A DNA stretch of 64,000 nucleotides from Demequina sp. NBRC 110051 (GTDB taxonomy: Bacteria > Actinomycetota > Actinomycetes > Actinomycetales > Demequinaceae): the NCBI RefSeq assembly GCF_002090055.1, contig NZ_BBRH01000010.1:124001-188000 (forward strand), in the 5' to 3' direction. A program made the translations under genes and the position numbers. The notes beneath the pieces are model-generated. The model saw only the letters and a program-made list of their open reading frames with translations. It was not told the origin of the DNA and did not search any database. Shown in pieces: positions 53,000-61,451 of the stretch; within the stretch, counting starts at the first letter, position 1; every line of letters starts with the position of its first letter.

Positions 53000-55660
53000 A
53001 TGCGCACCGCTGACGTCAGGCAGCGCTGGATCGACTATTTCGAGTCGAAGGACCACCACATCGAGCCCAGCGCCTCGCTGGTCTCGCCGGACCCCAGCCT
53101 GCTGTTCACCGTCGCTGGCATGGTGCCGTTCATCCCCTACATCATCGGCACCGAGACCTCGCCGCACCCGCGCATCGCCTCTGTCCAGAAGTGCATCCGC
53201 ACCAAGGACATCGAGGAGGTCGGCAAGACCACCCGTCACGGCACGTTCTTCCAGATGCTGGGCAACTTCTCGTTTGGCGACTACTTCAAGGAAGGCGCCA
53301 TCGACTTCGCCTGGGATCTCCTTACGGGTCCCGAGAGCGAAGGCAAGTACGGCTTCGATCCCGAGCGCTTCTGGGTCACCATCTGGAACGAGGACCAGGA
53401 GGCGTACTCGGCGCTCACCAACGTCGGCGTGAACCCCGAGCACATCGTCAAGCTCACGCGCGAGGAGATCTTCTGGGACACCGGCCAGCCCGGCCCCGCG
53501 GGTCCCTGCGCCGAGTGGCACTACGACCGCGGCCCCGAGTTCGGTCCCGACGCCGTGGGTGGCACGGTTGACCCCGGCGGCGACCGCTACCTCGAGATCT
53601 GGAACCTGGTCTTCGACCAGTTCCTGCGCGGCGCGGGCGACGGCAAGGACTACCCGCTCATCAAGGAGCTGGACCAGAAGGCCATCGATACCGGCGCGGG
53701 CCTGGAGCGCATCGCCTACCTCAAGCAGGGCGTGGGCAACATGTACGAGATCGACGAGGTGTTCCCCGTCATCGCGAAGGCGCAGGAGCTCTCCGGCCTT
53801 ACGTACAAGACAGACGCCACCAACGACGTGCGCATGCGCGTGGTCGCTGATCACATCCGCTCGTCGATGATGCTCATCCACGACGGCGTCACGCCCGGCA
53901 ACGAGGGCCGCGGCTACGTGCTGCGCCGCCTCATCCGCCGCACCGTGCGTGCCATGCGCCTCATGGGTGTTGAGGACCCCGCCATCGAGACGCTCGTGCG
54001 CACGTCGTACGAGTCCATGCGCCCCTCGTACCCCGAGCTCGACCTCACCATCGACAAGGTCGCGAACGTCGCCGCCACCGAGGAGGACGCGTTCCGTCGC
54101 ACCCTCGTCAAGGGCACCACCATCCTCGACACCGCGGTCGCCCGCGCGAAGGAAGAGGGCAAGAAGTCGCTCGCGGGCGAGACCGCGTTTCGCCTGCACG
54201 ACGAGTCGGGCTTCCCCATCGACCTCACGCTCGAAATGGCGGCCGAGCAGGGCCTCACCGTCGACGAGGCGGGATTCCGTCAGCTCATGACCGAGCAGAA
54301 GGAGCGCGCCCGCGCGGACGCCAAGGCCAAGAAGGGCGGCCACGCGGACGTGGGCGTCTACCAGGCGCTCACGCCCACCGTCTTCCGCGGGTACGTCGAG
54401 CTCAGCCTCGCCACCACCGTCGCGGCCGTGATCAAGGACGGCGTGTCCGTCCCCGTGGCGACCGCCGGCGACACCGTCGAGGTCATCCTGTCCGAGACCC
54501 CGTTCTACGCGGAGTCCGGTGGCCAGGACGCCGACACCGGCGAGATCCGCGGCTCAAACGCGACCCTGCACGTCATCGACGTCCAGAAGCCCGTCGCGGA
54601 CGTCATCGTGCACACGGTCACCGTCACCGAGGGCGAGATCGCCGCGGGTGACCAGGTCTCCGCGGAGGTCGACGCCGTCAACCGTCACCAGGCCTCGAAG
54701 GCGCACTCCGCGACGCACCTGATTCATGCCGCGATCCACGAGACCCTCGGCACCGACGCGAACCAGGCCGGCTCCTACAACAAGCCGGGCTACATGCGCC
54801 TCGACTTCTCGTGGCGTAATCCGGTGTCGGCGATGGCCCGCGAGGACATCGAGGGCATCGCGAACCGCGCCATCCGAGAGGAACTCCCGGTCGCGACCAA
54901 CGTCATGAACCTCGACGAGGCGAAGAACCTCGGAGCCATGGCGCTGTTCGGCGAGAAGTACGGCGACCGCGTGCGCGTGGTCGAGATCGGCGGACCCTTC
55001 TCCCGCGAGCTCTGCGCCGGCACGCACGTCGCGAACTCGAGCCAGATCGGCCTCCTGACGGTCACGTCCGAGGGCTCCGTCGGCTCCGGCGCGCGCCGCA
55101 TCGAGGCGCTCGTGGGCGCGGACGCGTTCAGCCACCTCGCCAAGGAGCGTTCGATCGTCGCCGAGCTCACCGGCACGCTCAAGGCGCGTCCCGAGGAACT
55201 GAGCGACCGCATCGGCGGCCTGCTCAGCCGCCTGAGCGACGCCGAGAAGCAGCTCGCCCAGTACCGCGCGCAGGCCATGCAACAGGTCGCGGGACAGCTG
55301 GTCGAGCACGCCAAGGACGTCAACGGCATCACGGTGGTGGCACACGAGTCCACCAACGCCGCCGATGGTGACGACCTGCGCACGCTCGTCACGGACGTCC
55401 GTAGCCGCCTGGGTGACGCGAACCCGACGGTGGTTGCGGCATCGGCCGTCGTTAATGGCCGTCCGCAGATCGTGATCGCGACCAACGGCCCCGCCCGTGA
55501 CCTGGGCGTGCGCGCCGGCGACCTGGTCAAGGTGGCGGCGCAGACCCTCGGCGGCGGTGGCGGCGGCAAGCCCGACCTCGCCCAGGGCGGCGGTCAGGAC
55601 CCTGCCAAGGTGGGCGAGGCCCTCAGCGCCGTACGTGACGCCATCGAGGCGCGAGGCTAA
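53000..55660 (+). CDS. alaS: alanyl-tRNA synthetase
   Basis: Class II synthetase charging tRNA-Ala. 886 residues: catalytic domain (RTADVRQRWIDYFESKDHHIEPSASL…GTFFQMLGNFSFGDYFKEGAI), tRNA-binding region, editing domain with zinc motif HSATHLIHAAI and CAGTHVANSSQIG, and a C-terminal C-Ala domain. ATG at 53000 after GGAGGACAGG. Followed in standard actinobacterial order by ruvX, mltG and aroE. Confidence 0.97.
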   Translation: MRTADVRQRWIDYFESKDHHIEPSASLVSPDPSLLFTVAGMVPFIPYIIGTETSPHPRIASVQKCIRTKDIEEVGKTTRHGTFFQMLGNFSFGDYFKEGAIDFAWDLLTGPESEGKYGFDPERFWVTIWNEDQEAYSALTNVGVNPEHIVKLTREEIFWDTGQPGPAGPCAEWHYDRGPEFGPDAVGGTVDPGGDRYLEIWNLVFDQFLRGAGDGKDYPLIKELDQKAIDTGAGLERIAYLKQGVGNMYEIDEVFPVIAKAQELSGLTYKTDATNDVRMRVVADHIRSSMMLIHDGVTPGNEGRGYVLRRLIRRTVRAMRLMGVEDPAIETLVRTSYESMRPSYPELDLTIDKVANVAATEEDAFRRTLVKGTTILDTAVARAKEEGKKSLAGETAFRLHDESGFPIDLTLEMAAEQGLTVDEAGFRQLMTEQKERARADAKAKKGGHADVGVYQALTPTVFRGYVELSLATTVAAVIKDGVSVPVATAGDTVEVILSETPFYAESGGQDADTGEIRGSNATLHVIDVQKPVADVIVHTVTVTEGEIAAGDQVSAEVDAVNRHQASKAHSATHLIHAAIHETLGTDANQAGSYNKPGYMRLDFSWRNPVSAMAREDIEGIANRAIREELPVATNVMNLDEAKNLGAMALFGEKYGDRVRVVEIGGPFSRELCAGTHVANSSQIGLLTVTSEGSVGSGARRIEALVGADAFSHLAKERSIVAELTGTLKARPEELSDRIGGLLSRLSDAEKQLAQYRAQAMQQVAGQLVEHAKDVNGITVVAHESTNAADGDDLRTLVTDVRSRLGDANPTVVAASAVVNGRPQIVIATNGPARDLGVRAGDLVKVAAQTLGGGGGGKPDLAQGGGQDPAKVGEALSAVRDAIEARG

Positions 55661-55664
55661 GCGG

Positions 55665-56144
55665 GTGCAGCGCGGAGTGAGGCTCGGCGTCGATGTGGGC
55701 ACGGTCCGCATCGGCGTCGCGGCCTCCGACCCCGACGGCCTGATGGCCTTTCCCGTCACCACGGTGCAGCGGGTGAAGGGCAAGACCGCCGATGCAGTGG
55801 CTGAGTTGGCTGCGGTCGTCGCCGAGCGCTCGGCGACGCAGATCTATGTGGGCCTGCCCCGGAAGCTTTCGGGCGCCCAGGGCACCTCGGCCGAGGATGC
55901 CAGGGACGTCGCGACGCAGCTGTCGGAACTCACCGGGGTGACCGTGCGTTTGGTGGACGAGCGTTTCTCGACCACCACGGCATCGGCCTCCATGAGGCAG
56001 GCCGGACGCAACGCGAAGCAGCAGCGTCAGGTGATCGACCAGGCGGCCGCCGTGGTGATCCTGGAAAGCGCGTTAGACATTGAACGACGGGGAAATCTAG
56101 ATAGGGTGACTGAGATGATCCCGCGTGAGGGTGGAGATGACTGA
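55665..56144 (+). CDS. ruvX: RuvX/YqgF Holliday junction resolvase-like protein
   Basis: 159 residues with the RNase H-like fold: LGVDVGTVRIGVAASDPDGLMAFP at the start, the YVGLPRKLSGAQGTSAEDA active-site segment, and VRLVDERFSTTTASASM. YqgF/RuvX proteins act in 16S rRNA pre-processing and are predicted resolvases. GTG start at 55665, four bases after the alaS stop, and 8 bases beyond the mltG start, so alaS–ruvX–mltG are one unit. Confidence 0.92.
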   Translation: MQRGVRLGVDVGTVRIGVAASDPDGLMAFPVTTVQRVKGKTADAVAELAAVVAERSATQIYVGLPRKLSGAQGTSAEDARDVATQLSELTGVTVRLVDERFSTTTASASMRQAGRNAKQQRQVIDQAAAVVILESALDIERRGNLDRVTEMIPREGGDD

Positions 56145-57282
56145 TCTTTTCGAGGCCGAGTCGACCACGACGACGTCGCTGGACCTGCGACGCCTGCAGC
56201 GTCAGAAGCGACGCCAGGCGCGTCGCAAGTGGACCGCCATCATCTCGGCGGTCGCGATCGTGCTGCTCGCCATCGGGTTCTCGGTGGCCTACAACTTCGT
56301 GAGCTCCTTCGGTGGCGGCGAGTCCGAGGACACGGTCGCCGACTTCGAGGGCGCCGGCCAGGGCGTGGTACAGGTTGTCATCGAGCAGGGTGACTCCGGC
56401 TACGACATCGCGCAGACGCTGTACGAGGCGGGCGTGGTGGCCTCGCCCGAGTCCTTTATCGAGGAGGCGAACTCTCGCCCCGACGAGGCGCAGTCCATCA
56501 CTCCCGGCTACTACTTCATGCAGAAGGAGATGAAGGCCGAGTACGCGATGGACGCGCTGCTGGATCCCGCGAACCGTGACGAGCTGAAGATCACGATTCC
56601 TGAGGGCTACCAGGTGGACTACTACCTGCAGTCCATCGCGAACCTCACCGAGTACTCGCTCGAGGACGTCACGGCCATCGCCGAGGACACCGACGCGCTG
56701 GGCCTGCCGGCCGAGGCCGAGGGCAACCTCGAGGGCTGGCTGTTCCCCTCGACCTACACCTTCACGCCGGACGTGCAGCCGGCCGAGGTGCTGTCCGCGA
56801 TGATCGCCCAAACCGTGCGGATCCTGGACAAGTACGACGTACCGCTCGAGGACCGCGAGGACATCCTCACCGTCGCCTCGATGGTGGAGCGCGAGGCGCG
56901 CCTGGACGAGGACCGCCCCATGATCGCGGGCGTCATCTACAACCGCCTCGAGATCGACATGCCGCTGCAGCTCGACTCGACCGTGAAGTACCTCAACCCC
57001 ACCGAGGGCGTGTTCACCACGGACGAGGACCGCGAGATCGACTCCGAGTACAACACGTACAAGTACGCGGGACTGCCCCCGGGCCCCATCTCCAACCCTG
57101 GAGAGGCGTCCATCGAGGCGGCCGTGAACCCCGCGGAGCACGAGTACATCTACTTCGTGACGGTGAACCTCGAGACCGGCGAGACGCTGTACGCCGAGAC
57201 CTACGACGAGCACCTGAAGAACGTGGATCAGCTCCAGGCGTGGATCGCGGAGACCAACTCGGCCGACTCCGACTCGGAGTAG
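56137..57282 (+). CDS. mltG: endolytic peptidoglycan transglycosylase MltG
   Basis: Cleaves nascent glycan strands and so sets their length, working with class A synthases and RodZ. 381 residues: basic cytoplasmic start, one TM helix (about 32–53), a LysM-like segment, and the YceG/MltG domain whose catalytic Glu lies in SMVEREARLDED, followed by VIYNRLEIDMPLQLDSTVKY and PGPISNPG. ATG at 56137 after GTGGAG; GTG at 56125 in frame is possible. Overlaps ruvX by eight bases. Confidence 0.94.
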   Translation: MTDLFEAESTTTTSLDLRRLQRQKRRQARRKWTAIISAVAIVLLAIGFSVAYNFVSSFGGGESEDTVADFEGAGQGVVQVVIEQGDSGYDIAQTLYEAGVVASPESFIEEANSRPDEAQSITPGYYFMQKEMKAEYAMDALLDPANRDELKITIPEGYQVDYYLQSIANLTEYSLEDVTAIAEDTDALGLPAEAEGNLEGWLFPSTYTFTPDVQPAEVLSAMIAQTVRILDKYDVPLEDREDILTVASMVEREARLDEDRPMIAGVIYNRLEIDMPLQLDSTVKYLNPTEGVFTTDEDREIDSEYNTYKYAGLPPGPISNPGEASIEAAVNPAEHEYIYFVTVNLETGETLYAETYDEHLKNVDQLQAWIAETNSADSDSE

Positions 57283-57286
57283 TCCG

Positions 57287-58117
57287 GTGACCGCTGGCCC
57301 GCGCAAGGCGGGCGTGCTCGGCCACCCCATCACGCATTCGCTGTCGCCGGCGCTGCATCGGGCCGCGTATGCGGAATTGGGGCTGGACTGGACGTACCGC
57401 GCGTATGACGTGACGGAAGAGTCGTTGCCTTCGTTTGTTTCGTCGTTGGACGGGACGTGGGGCGGGCTGTCGCTGACCATGCCGCTGAAGGTGGCGGCGC
57501 TGCCGCTCGTCGAGTTCGTCGAGCCCATGGCCAAGCTGGTGGGAGCGATCAACACCGTGGTGGTGCAGCCCGTGGGGCCGCGCGTGCAACTGGTGGGTGC
57601 CAACACGGACGTGCACGGCGTGGTGGCGGCGCTTCTTGACGGAGGGGTTGTTTCCGCAACGGAGGGCGTGGTGATCGGTGGGGGAGCGACGGCGACGTCG
57701 GCCCTGGCCGCGCTGGGTCGGATCGGCGTGACTCGCCCCGTGGTGGTGGTGCGCAATCGCGCCCGCGCCGGCGGGCTGATGCGCGCGGCGACCAAGATGG
57801 GCGTGGAGCCCAGGTTTGTGGGCTTCGAGGACGCGCCGGCGTTCTTGGCCGATGCCGAGGCCGTGGTGTCGACGGTTCCGGCCGATGCCGGGGCAGGGTT
57901 GGGTTCTGCGTTGAGCTCCGTACGTCCCGGTGCCGTCTTGCTCGACGCGGTGTACTCACCGCTGGAGACGCCGCTGGGGCTGGCGTGGGCCGCGGCTGGA
58001 GGAGTGTTCGTGCCTGGTACACGGATGCTGCTGCACCAGGCGGGGGAGCAGATGCGGCTCATGACGGGGCACCAGGCTCCGCTCGAGGTGATGGCGCGGG
58101 AGCTCCCACAGGTCTAA
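57287..58117 (+). CDS. aroE: shikimate dehydrogenase
   Basis: Reduces 3-dehydroshikimate with NADPH in chorismate synthesis. 276 residues: HPITHSLSPALHRAAYAELGLDWTYRAYDV with the shikimate-binding Ser pair, LTMPLKVAAL with the catalytic Lys, NTVVVQP, and a Rossmann glycine loop VIGGGATATSALAAL. GTG start at 57287. Last gene of the alaS–ruvX–mltG–aroE unit; the type IV pilus genes follow on the same strand, probably with their own promoters. aroC and aroK may lie beyond the pilus cluster. Confidence 0.95.
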   Translation: MTAGPRKAGVLGHPITHSLSPALHRAAYAELGLDWTYRAYDVTEESLPSFVSSLDGTWGGLSLTMPLKVAALPLVEFVEPMAKLVGAINTVVVQPVGPRVQLVGANTDVHGVVAALLDGGVVSATEGVVIGGGATATSALAALGRIGVTRPVVVVRNRARAGGLMRAATKMGVEPRFVGFEDAPAFLADAEAVVSTVPADAGAGLGSALSSVRPGAVLLDAVYSPLETPLGLAWAAAGGVFVPGTRMLLHQAGEQMRLMTGHQAPLEVMARELPQV

Positions 58118-58226
58118 AGTCCCTTGTGGGGTGTGCAGCTTCTCACTGCGCCATCCCGACTCAAGCAGGCGCCGATATACGTTACTGAGGGGTACGACAT
58201 CGGGCCTTTGCCCTAGAGGGGACTTT
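58116..58226 (+). promoter_or_regulatory. structured pilB leader, possibly regulatory RNA
   Basis: AAAGTCCC (58116–58123) pairs with GGGACTTT (58219–58226) in an 8-bp stem whose right arm overlaps the pilB Shine-Dalgarno sequence. Inside are two hairpins: 58128–58138 with 58146–58157, and CCGAT (58172–58176) with ATCGG (58199–58203), the latter enclosing CGTTAC/GTACG (58180–58185 / 58192–58196). A GCCGATAT -10-like element (58171–58178) overlaps one hairpin, so promoter and RNA readings compete. Confidence 0.45.
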
Positions 58227-58227
58227 T

Positions 58228-59889
58228 GTGAAGCAACTGGGTGCAATCCTCGTCGAGGAAGGAACGCTCACCGAGGAGCAGCTTCTCGACGCCATCGACG
58301 AGCAGCGTGATCGTGGGCAGTCCCTGGGACGCACGCTCGTCGAACTCGGGCTGATCTCCGAGGGCCAACTGGTCCGTGCCCTCGCCGAGCAGGTCGGCAT
58401 GGACTTTGTCGAACTCACCGACTTCCCGGTGGACCGCGCCGCGGTCGCCTTGGTGCCGGACACGGTCTGTCGCCGTCACGCGGCGTTGCCCATCCAGATT
58501 GATGGCGACATCCTGAAGATCGCCATGTCGAACCCCGGCAACGTGGTCGCTGTGGACGACATCCGCACGCTCACGCGCATGCAGATCCTGCCCGTGGTCG
58601 CGGCGCACGAGGACGTGCTCCAGGCCATCGACCGCTACTGCCGCTCTGACGCCGAGCTCAATGAGCTTCAGGGAGCGATCACCGACGAGGACGAGGCGAT
58701 CGACCTCGCCAGCATCGGCTCCGTGGTGGAGGACGACGCACCGATCGTGCGCTTCGTCAACCTGCTGATCACCCAGGCCATCCAGGACCGTGCCTCTGAT
58801 ATCCACATTGAGCCGGCAGAGAAGGACGTGTTGGTCCGCTACCGCATCGACGGTGTGCTTCACGAGATGCAGCGAGCGCCCAAGGCAATTCAGAACGGCG
58901 TCATCAGCCGCATCAAGATCATGGCCGACATCGACATCGCGGAGCGTCGCAAGCCCCAGGATGGTCGCCTCTCGGTCAACCACAACGGCAAGAAGGTCGA
59001 CCTCCGTGTCGCCACGCTCCCGACCGTGTGGGGCGAGAAGATCGTCATGCGTATTCTCGACAACTCCACCGCGGCCATGGACCTCATGGACCTTGGCATC
59101 CGCGAGAACAACCTCGAGATGTACAAGGAGTCCTACCAGAAACCCTACGGCATGATCCTGGTCACGGGCCCTACGGGTTCGGGAAAGTCGACCACCCTGT
59201 ACGCGACGCTGAACCAGGTGGCCCGGCCCGAGATCAACGTGATCACGGTCGAGGACCCGGTCGAGTACCGCATCGGCGGCATCAACCAGGTGCAGGTGAA
59301 CCCCAAGGCGGGACTCACGTTCGCGTCGGCCCTGCGTTCGATCCTGCGTGCAGACCCCGACGTGGTGCTGCTCGGTGAGATCCGTGATGGCGAGACCGCT
59401 CAGATCGCAATCGAGGCGGCCCTCACCGGTCACCTGGTGCTTTCGACGCTGCACACCAATGACGCGCCGTCTGCGATCACGCGTCTGATCGAAATGAACA
59501 TCGAACCGTTCCTGGTGGGCTCCGCGGTGGACTGTGTGGTCGCCCAGCGACTCGCGCGACGTCTGTGCGAGAACTGCAAGGAGGAGTACAAGCCCTCCAG
59601 GCCGGAGGTCGAACGGTTCGGCTGGTCCGACGACGAGCCGCTGCCCCAGCTGTGGCGCCCCGCGGGCTGCCAGCGCTGTTCGCACACAGGCTACCGAGGA
59701 CGCCTTGCGCTGCACGAGATCATGCCGGTGAGCGAGGAGATCGAGCGACTCGCCGTCGCACGTGCCTCATCGGCGGAGATCGCACGCGCCGCGTACGCGG
59801 CCGGCATGGAGACGCTGCTGCACGACGGCTGGATGAAGGCCCAGTCGGGCCTCACCTCGACCGAAGAACTGCTGCGAGTGGTGAAGTAG
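58228..59889 (+). CDS. pilB: type IV pilus assembly ATPase PilB
   Basis: Hexameric motor that drives pilus extension from the cytoplasm. 553 residues. N-terminal T2SSE_N/MshEN domain (residues ~1–140), NTD2, then the RecA-like domain: Walker A GPTGSGKSTTLYATL from residue 314, Walker B LLGEIRDGETAQIAIEAALTGHLVLSTLHTNDA, and a zinc-binding tetracysteine CENC…CQRC (Cys447, 450, 481, 484). This tetracysteine marks PilB/GspE rather than PilT. GTG start after AGAGGGGA inside a long-range stem. First gene of the pilus cluster. Confidence 0.96.
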   Translation: MKQLGAILVEEGTLTEEQLLDAIDEQRDRGQSLGRTLVELGLISEGQLVRALAEQVGMDFVELTDFPVDRAAVALVPDTVCRRHAALPIQIDGDILKIAMSNPGNVVAVDDIRTLTRMQILPVVAAHEDVLQAIDRYCRSDAELNELQGAITDEDEAIDLASIGSVVEDDAPIVRFVNLLITQAIQDRASDIHIEPAEKDVLVRYRIDGVLHEMQRAPKAIQNGVISRIKIMADIDIAERRKPQDGRLSVNHNGKKVDLRVATLPTVWGEKIVMRILDNSTAAMDLMDLGIRENNLEMYKESYQKPYGMILVTGPTGSGKSTTLYATLNQVARPEINVITVEDPVEYRIGGINQVQVNPKAGLTFASALRSILRADPDVVLLGEIRDGETAQIAIEAALTGHLVLSTLHTNDAPSAITRLIEMNIEPFLVGSAVDCVVAQRLARRLCENCKEEYKPSRPEVERFGWSDDEPLPQLWRPAGCQRCSHTGYRGRLALHEIMPVSEEIERLAVARASSAEIARAAYAAGMETLLHDGWMKAQSGLTSTEELLRVVK

Positions 59890-59902
59890 GACGCCTGAGG
59901 AC

Positions 59903-59929
59903 TCAAGTGACAAATGCCACTGCCGATAA
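59903..59929 (+). promoter_or_regulatory. sigma-28/WhiG-type promoter before pilT
   Basis: TCAAGTGA (59903–59910), an 11-base spacer, and GCCGATAA (59922–59929). The family consensus is TAAA-N15-GCCGATAA (FliA/SigD/WhiG), and the -10 here is a perfect match. No equivalent strict match precedes pilC or the pilin. Confidence 0.65.
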
Positions 59930-60006
59930 AGGGAATAGTTCCTAGACCGAGTGCCTACCAGCGCTCTAGTATTGCGGCAGCCGTGCTGAGCGGCTGATGA
60001 GGGGAA

Positions 60007-61449
60007 ATGATGGCTGAGGACTTCGTGCCTGGAAACTCTGCGTTTTTGCCAGAGCCCAGGCCAGATGCATCACCTGCGCAGCGTGCCTTCGCTGAAGAGG
60101 CCGCTGCCGCTGGGGTGCAGTTTGCTGCGCGCCAGGCGCCCAAGGCCGGGTCCGCACCCTCGTTCGCCCCGCAGTCGGCGCCGTCGCCCGTGTCGGGCCA
60201 GGTGCCGCAGCGTCCTTCGACTGGTGCGGCGCCGCAGGTGCAGGCTCAGCGGCCCGCTGCGCAGGCCCCCGCAACTCAGGCCACCGCGGCCTCGGCCGGC
60301 ACCGCAGCTGCCGCAGCCTCCCCGCGCCGCCTTGGAATGGGCGGGGACAACGAGGCGGGCTTCGACCTCGCCGGCGCACTCCGCGCCATGCTCGCCGCTG
60401 GTGCCTCCGACCTCCACATCAGCGCGGGTTCGCCGCCGATGATTCGCGTCGATGGGGGACTGGTCGCGGTCGAGGGCTTCGAGAAGCTCACGCCGGACAG
60501 CATCCAGCGGTCGATTTACAGCGTGATCACTCAGAAGCAGCGCGAGACGTTTGAGGAGCACCTCGAGCTCGACATGTCGTACTCGCTCATCGGCGAGGCA
60601 CGCTTCCGCGTCAACATCTACAAGCAGCGCAACGCCATCGGCGCCGCGTTCCGTGTCATTCCTTACGAGATCAAGCCGCTCGAGGCGCTCGGCGTTCCTG
60701 CGACCGTGGGCCACTTTGCCGGCATGCCGCGCGGTCTGGTGCTCGTCACCGGCCCCACGGGTTCGGGCAAGTCGACCACGCTCGCCTCGCTCATCGACCT
60801 CATCAATCGCAACCGTGCGGACCACATCATGACGGTCGAGGACCCCATCGAGTTCCTCCACCGCCACAAGACCTCGCTGATCAACCAGCGCGAGGTCGGC
60901 ACGGACACCAAGTCGTTTGCCAACGCGCTCAAGCACGTGCTGCGTCAGGACCCGGATGTCATCCTCATCGGTGAGATGCGTGACCTGGAGACCATCCAGG
61001 TGGCGCTCACGGCGGCCGAGACGGGCCACCTGGTGTTCGGAACCCTGCACACACAGGACACGGCGCAGACCATCTCGCGCATCATCGACGTGTTCCCGCC
61101 CGAGCAGCAGGCGCAGGTGCAGACGCAGCTCGGTTCCGCGCTGCAGGGTGTGGTGTGTCAGAACCTCATCAAGCGCAACGACGGCCCCGGCCGTGCGGTC
61201 GCCACCGAGGTCATGGTTGCGACGCCGGCCATCCGCAACCTCATCCGTGAGGGCAAGACGCACCAGATCTACTCGATGCTGCAGGCGGGCTCGCGCCAGG
61301 GTATGCACACCATGGACCAGCACCTCGCTGAGCTGGTGAAGTCGGGACGTATTTCGTACGAAGCCGGCGCGGAGGCGTGCCACCACTACGAGGACTTCAA
61401 CCGCCTGTGTGGCCGTCAGATGCCCGGCCAGATGCAGGGGCAGATGTAG
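60007..61449 (+). CDS. pilT: type IV pilus retraction ATPase PilT, with long disordered N-terminus
   Basis: Hexameric motor for pilus retraction and twitching. 480 residues, about 115 longer than classical PilT because residues 1–115 are a Pro/Ala/Gln-rich low-complexity extension. The catalytic part has FDLAGALRAMLAAGASDLHISAGSPPMIRVDG, Walker A GPTGSGKSTTLASLI from residue 249, the Asp box VEDPIEFLHRHKTSLINQREVG, Walker B ILIGEMRDLETIQVALTAAETGHLVFGTLHTQDTAQTI, and the AIRNLIREGK motif required for retraction in proteobacterial PilT. ATG after AGGGGAA. Overlaps nothing; pilC follows two bases later. Confidence 0.95.
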   Translation: MMAEDFVPGNSAFLPEPRPDASPAQRAFAEEAAAAGVQFAARQAPKAGSAPSFAPQSAPSPVSGQVPQRPSTGAAPQVQAQRPAAQAPATQATAASAGTAAAAASPRRLGMGGDNEAGFDLAGALRAMLAAGASDLHISAGSPPMIRVDGGLVAVEGFEKLTPDSIQRSIYSVITQKQRETFEEHLELDMSYSLIGEARFRVNIYKQRNAIGAAFRVIPYEIKPLEALGVPATVGHFAGMPRGLVLVTGPTGSGKSTTLASLIDLINRNRADHIMTVEDPIEFLHRHKTSLINQREVGTDTKSFANALKHVLRQDPDVILIGEMRDLETIQVALTAAETGHLVFGTLHTQDTAQTISRIIDVFPPEQQAQVQTQLGSALQGVVCQNLIKRNDGPGRAVATEVMVATPAIRNLIREGKTHQIYSMLQAGSRQGMHTMDQHLAELVKSGRISYEAGAEACHHYEDFNRLCGRQMPGQMQGQM

Positions 61450-61451
61450 CC

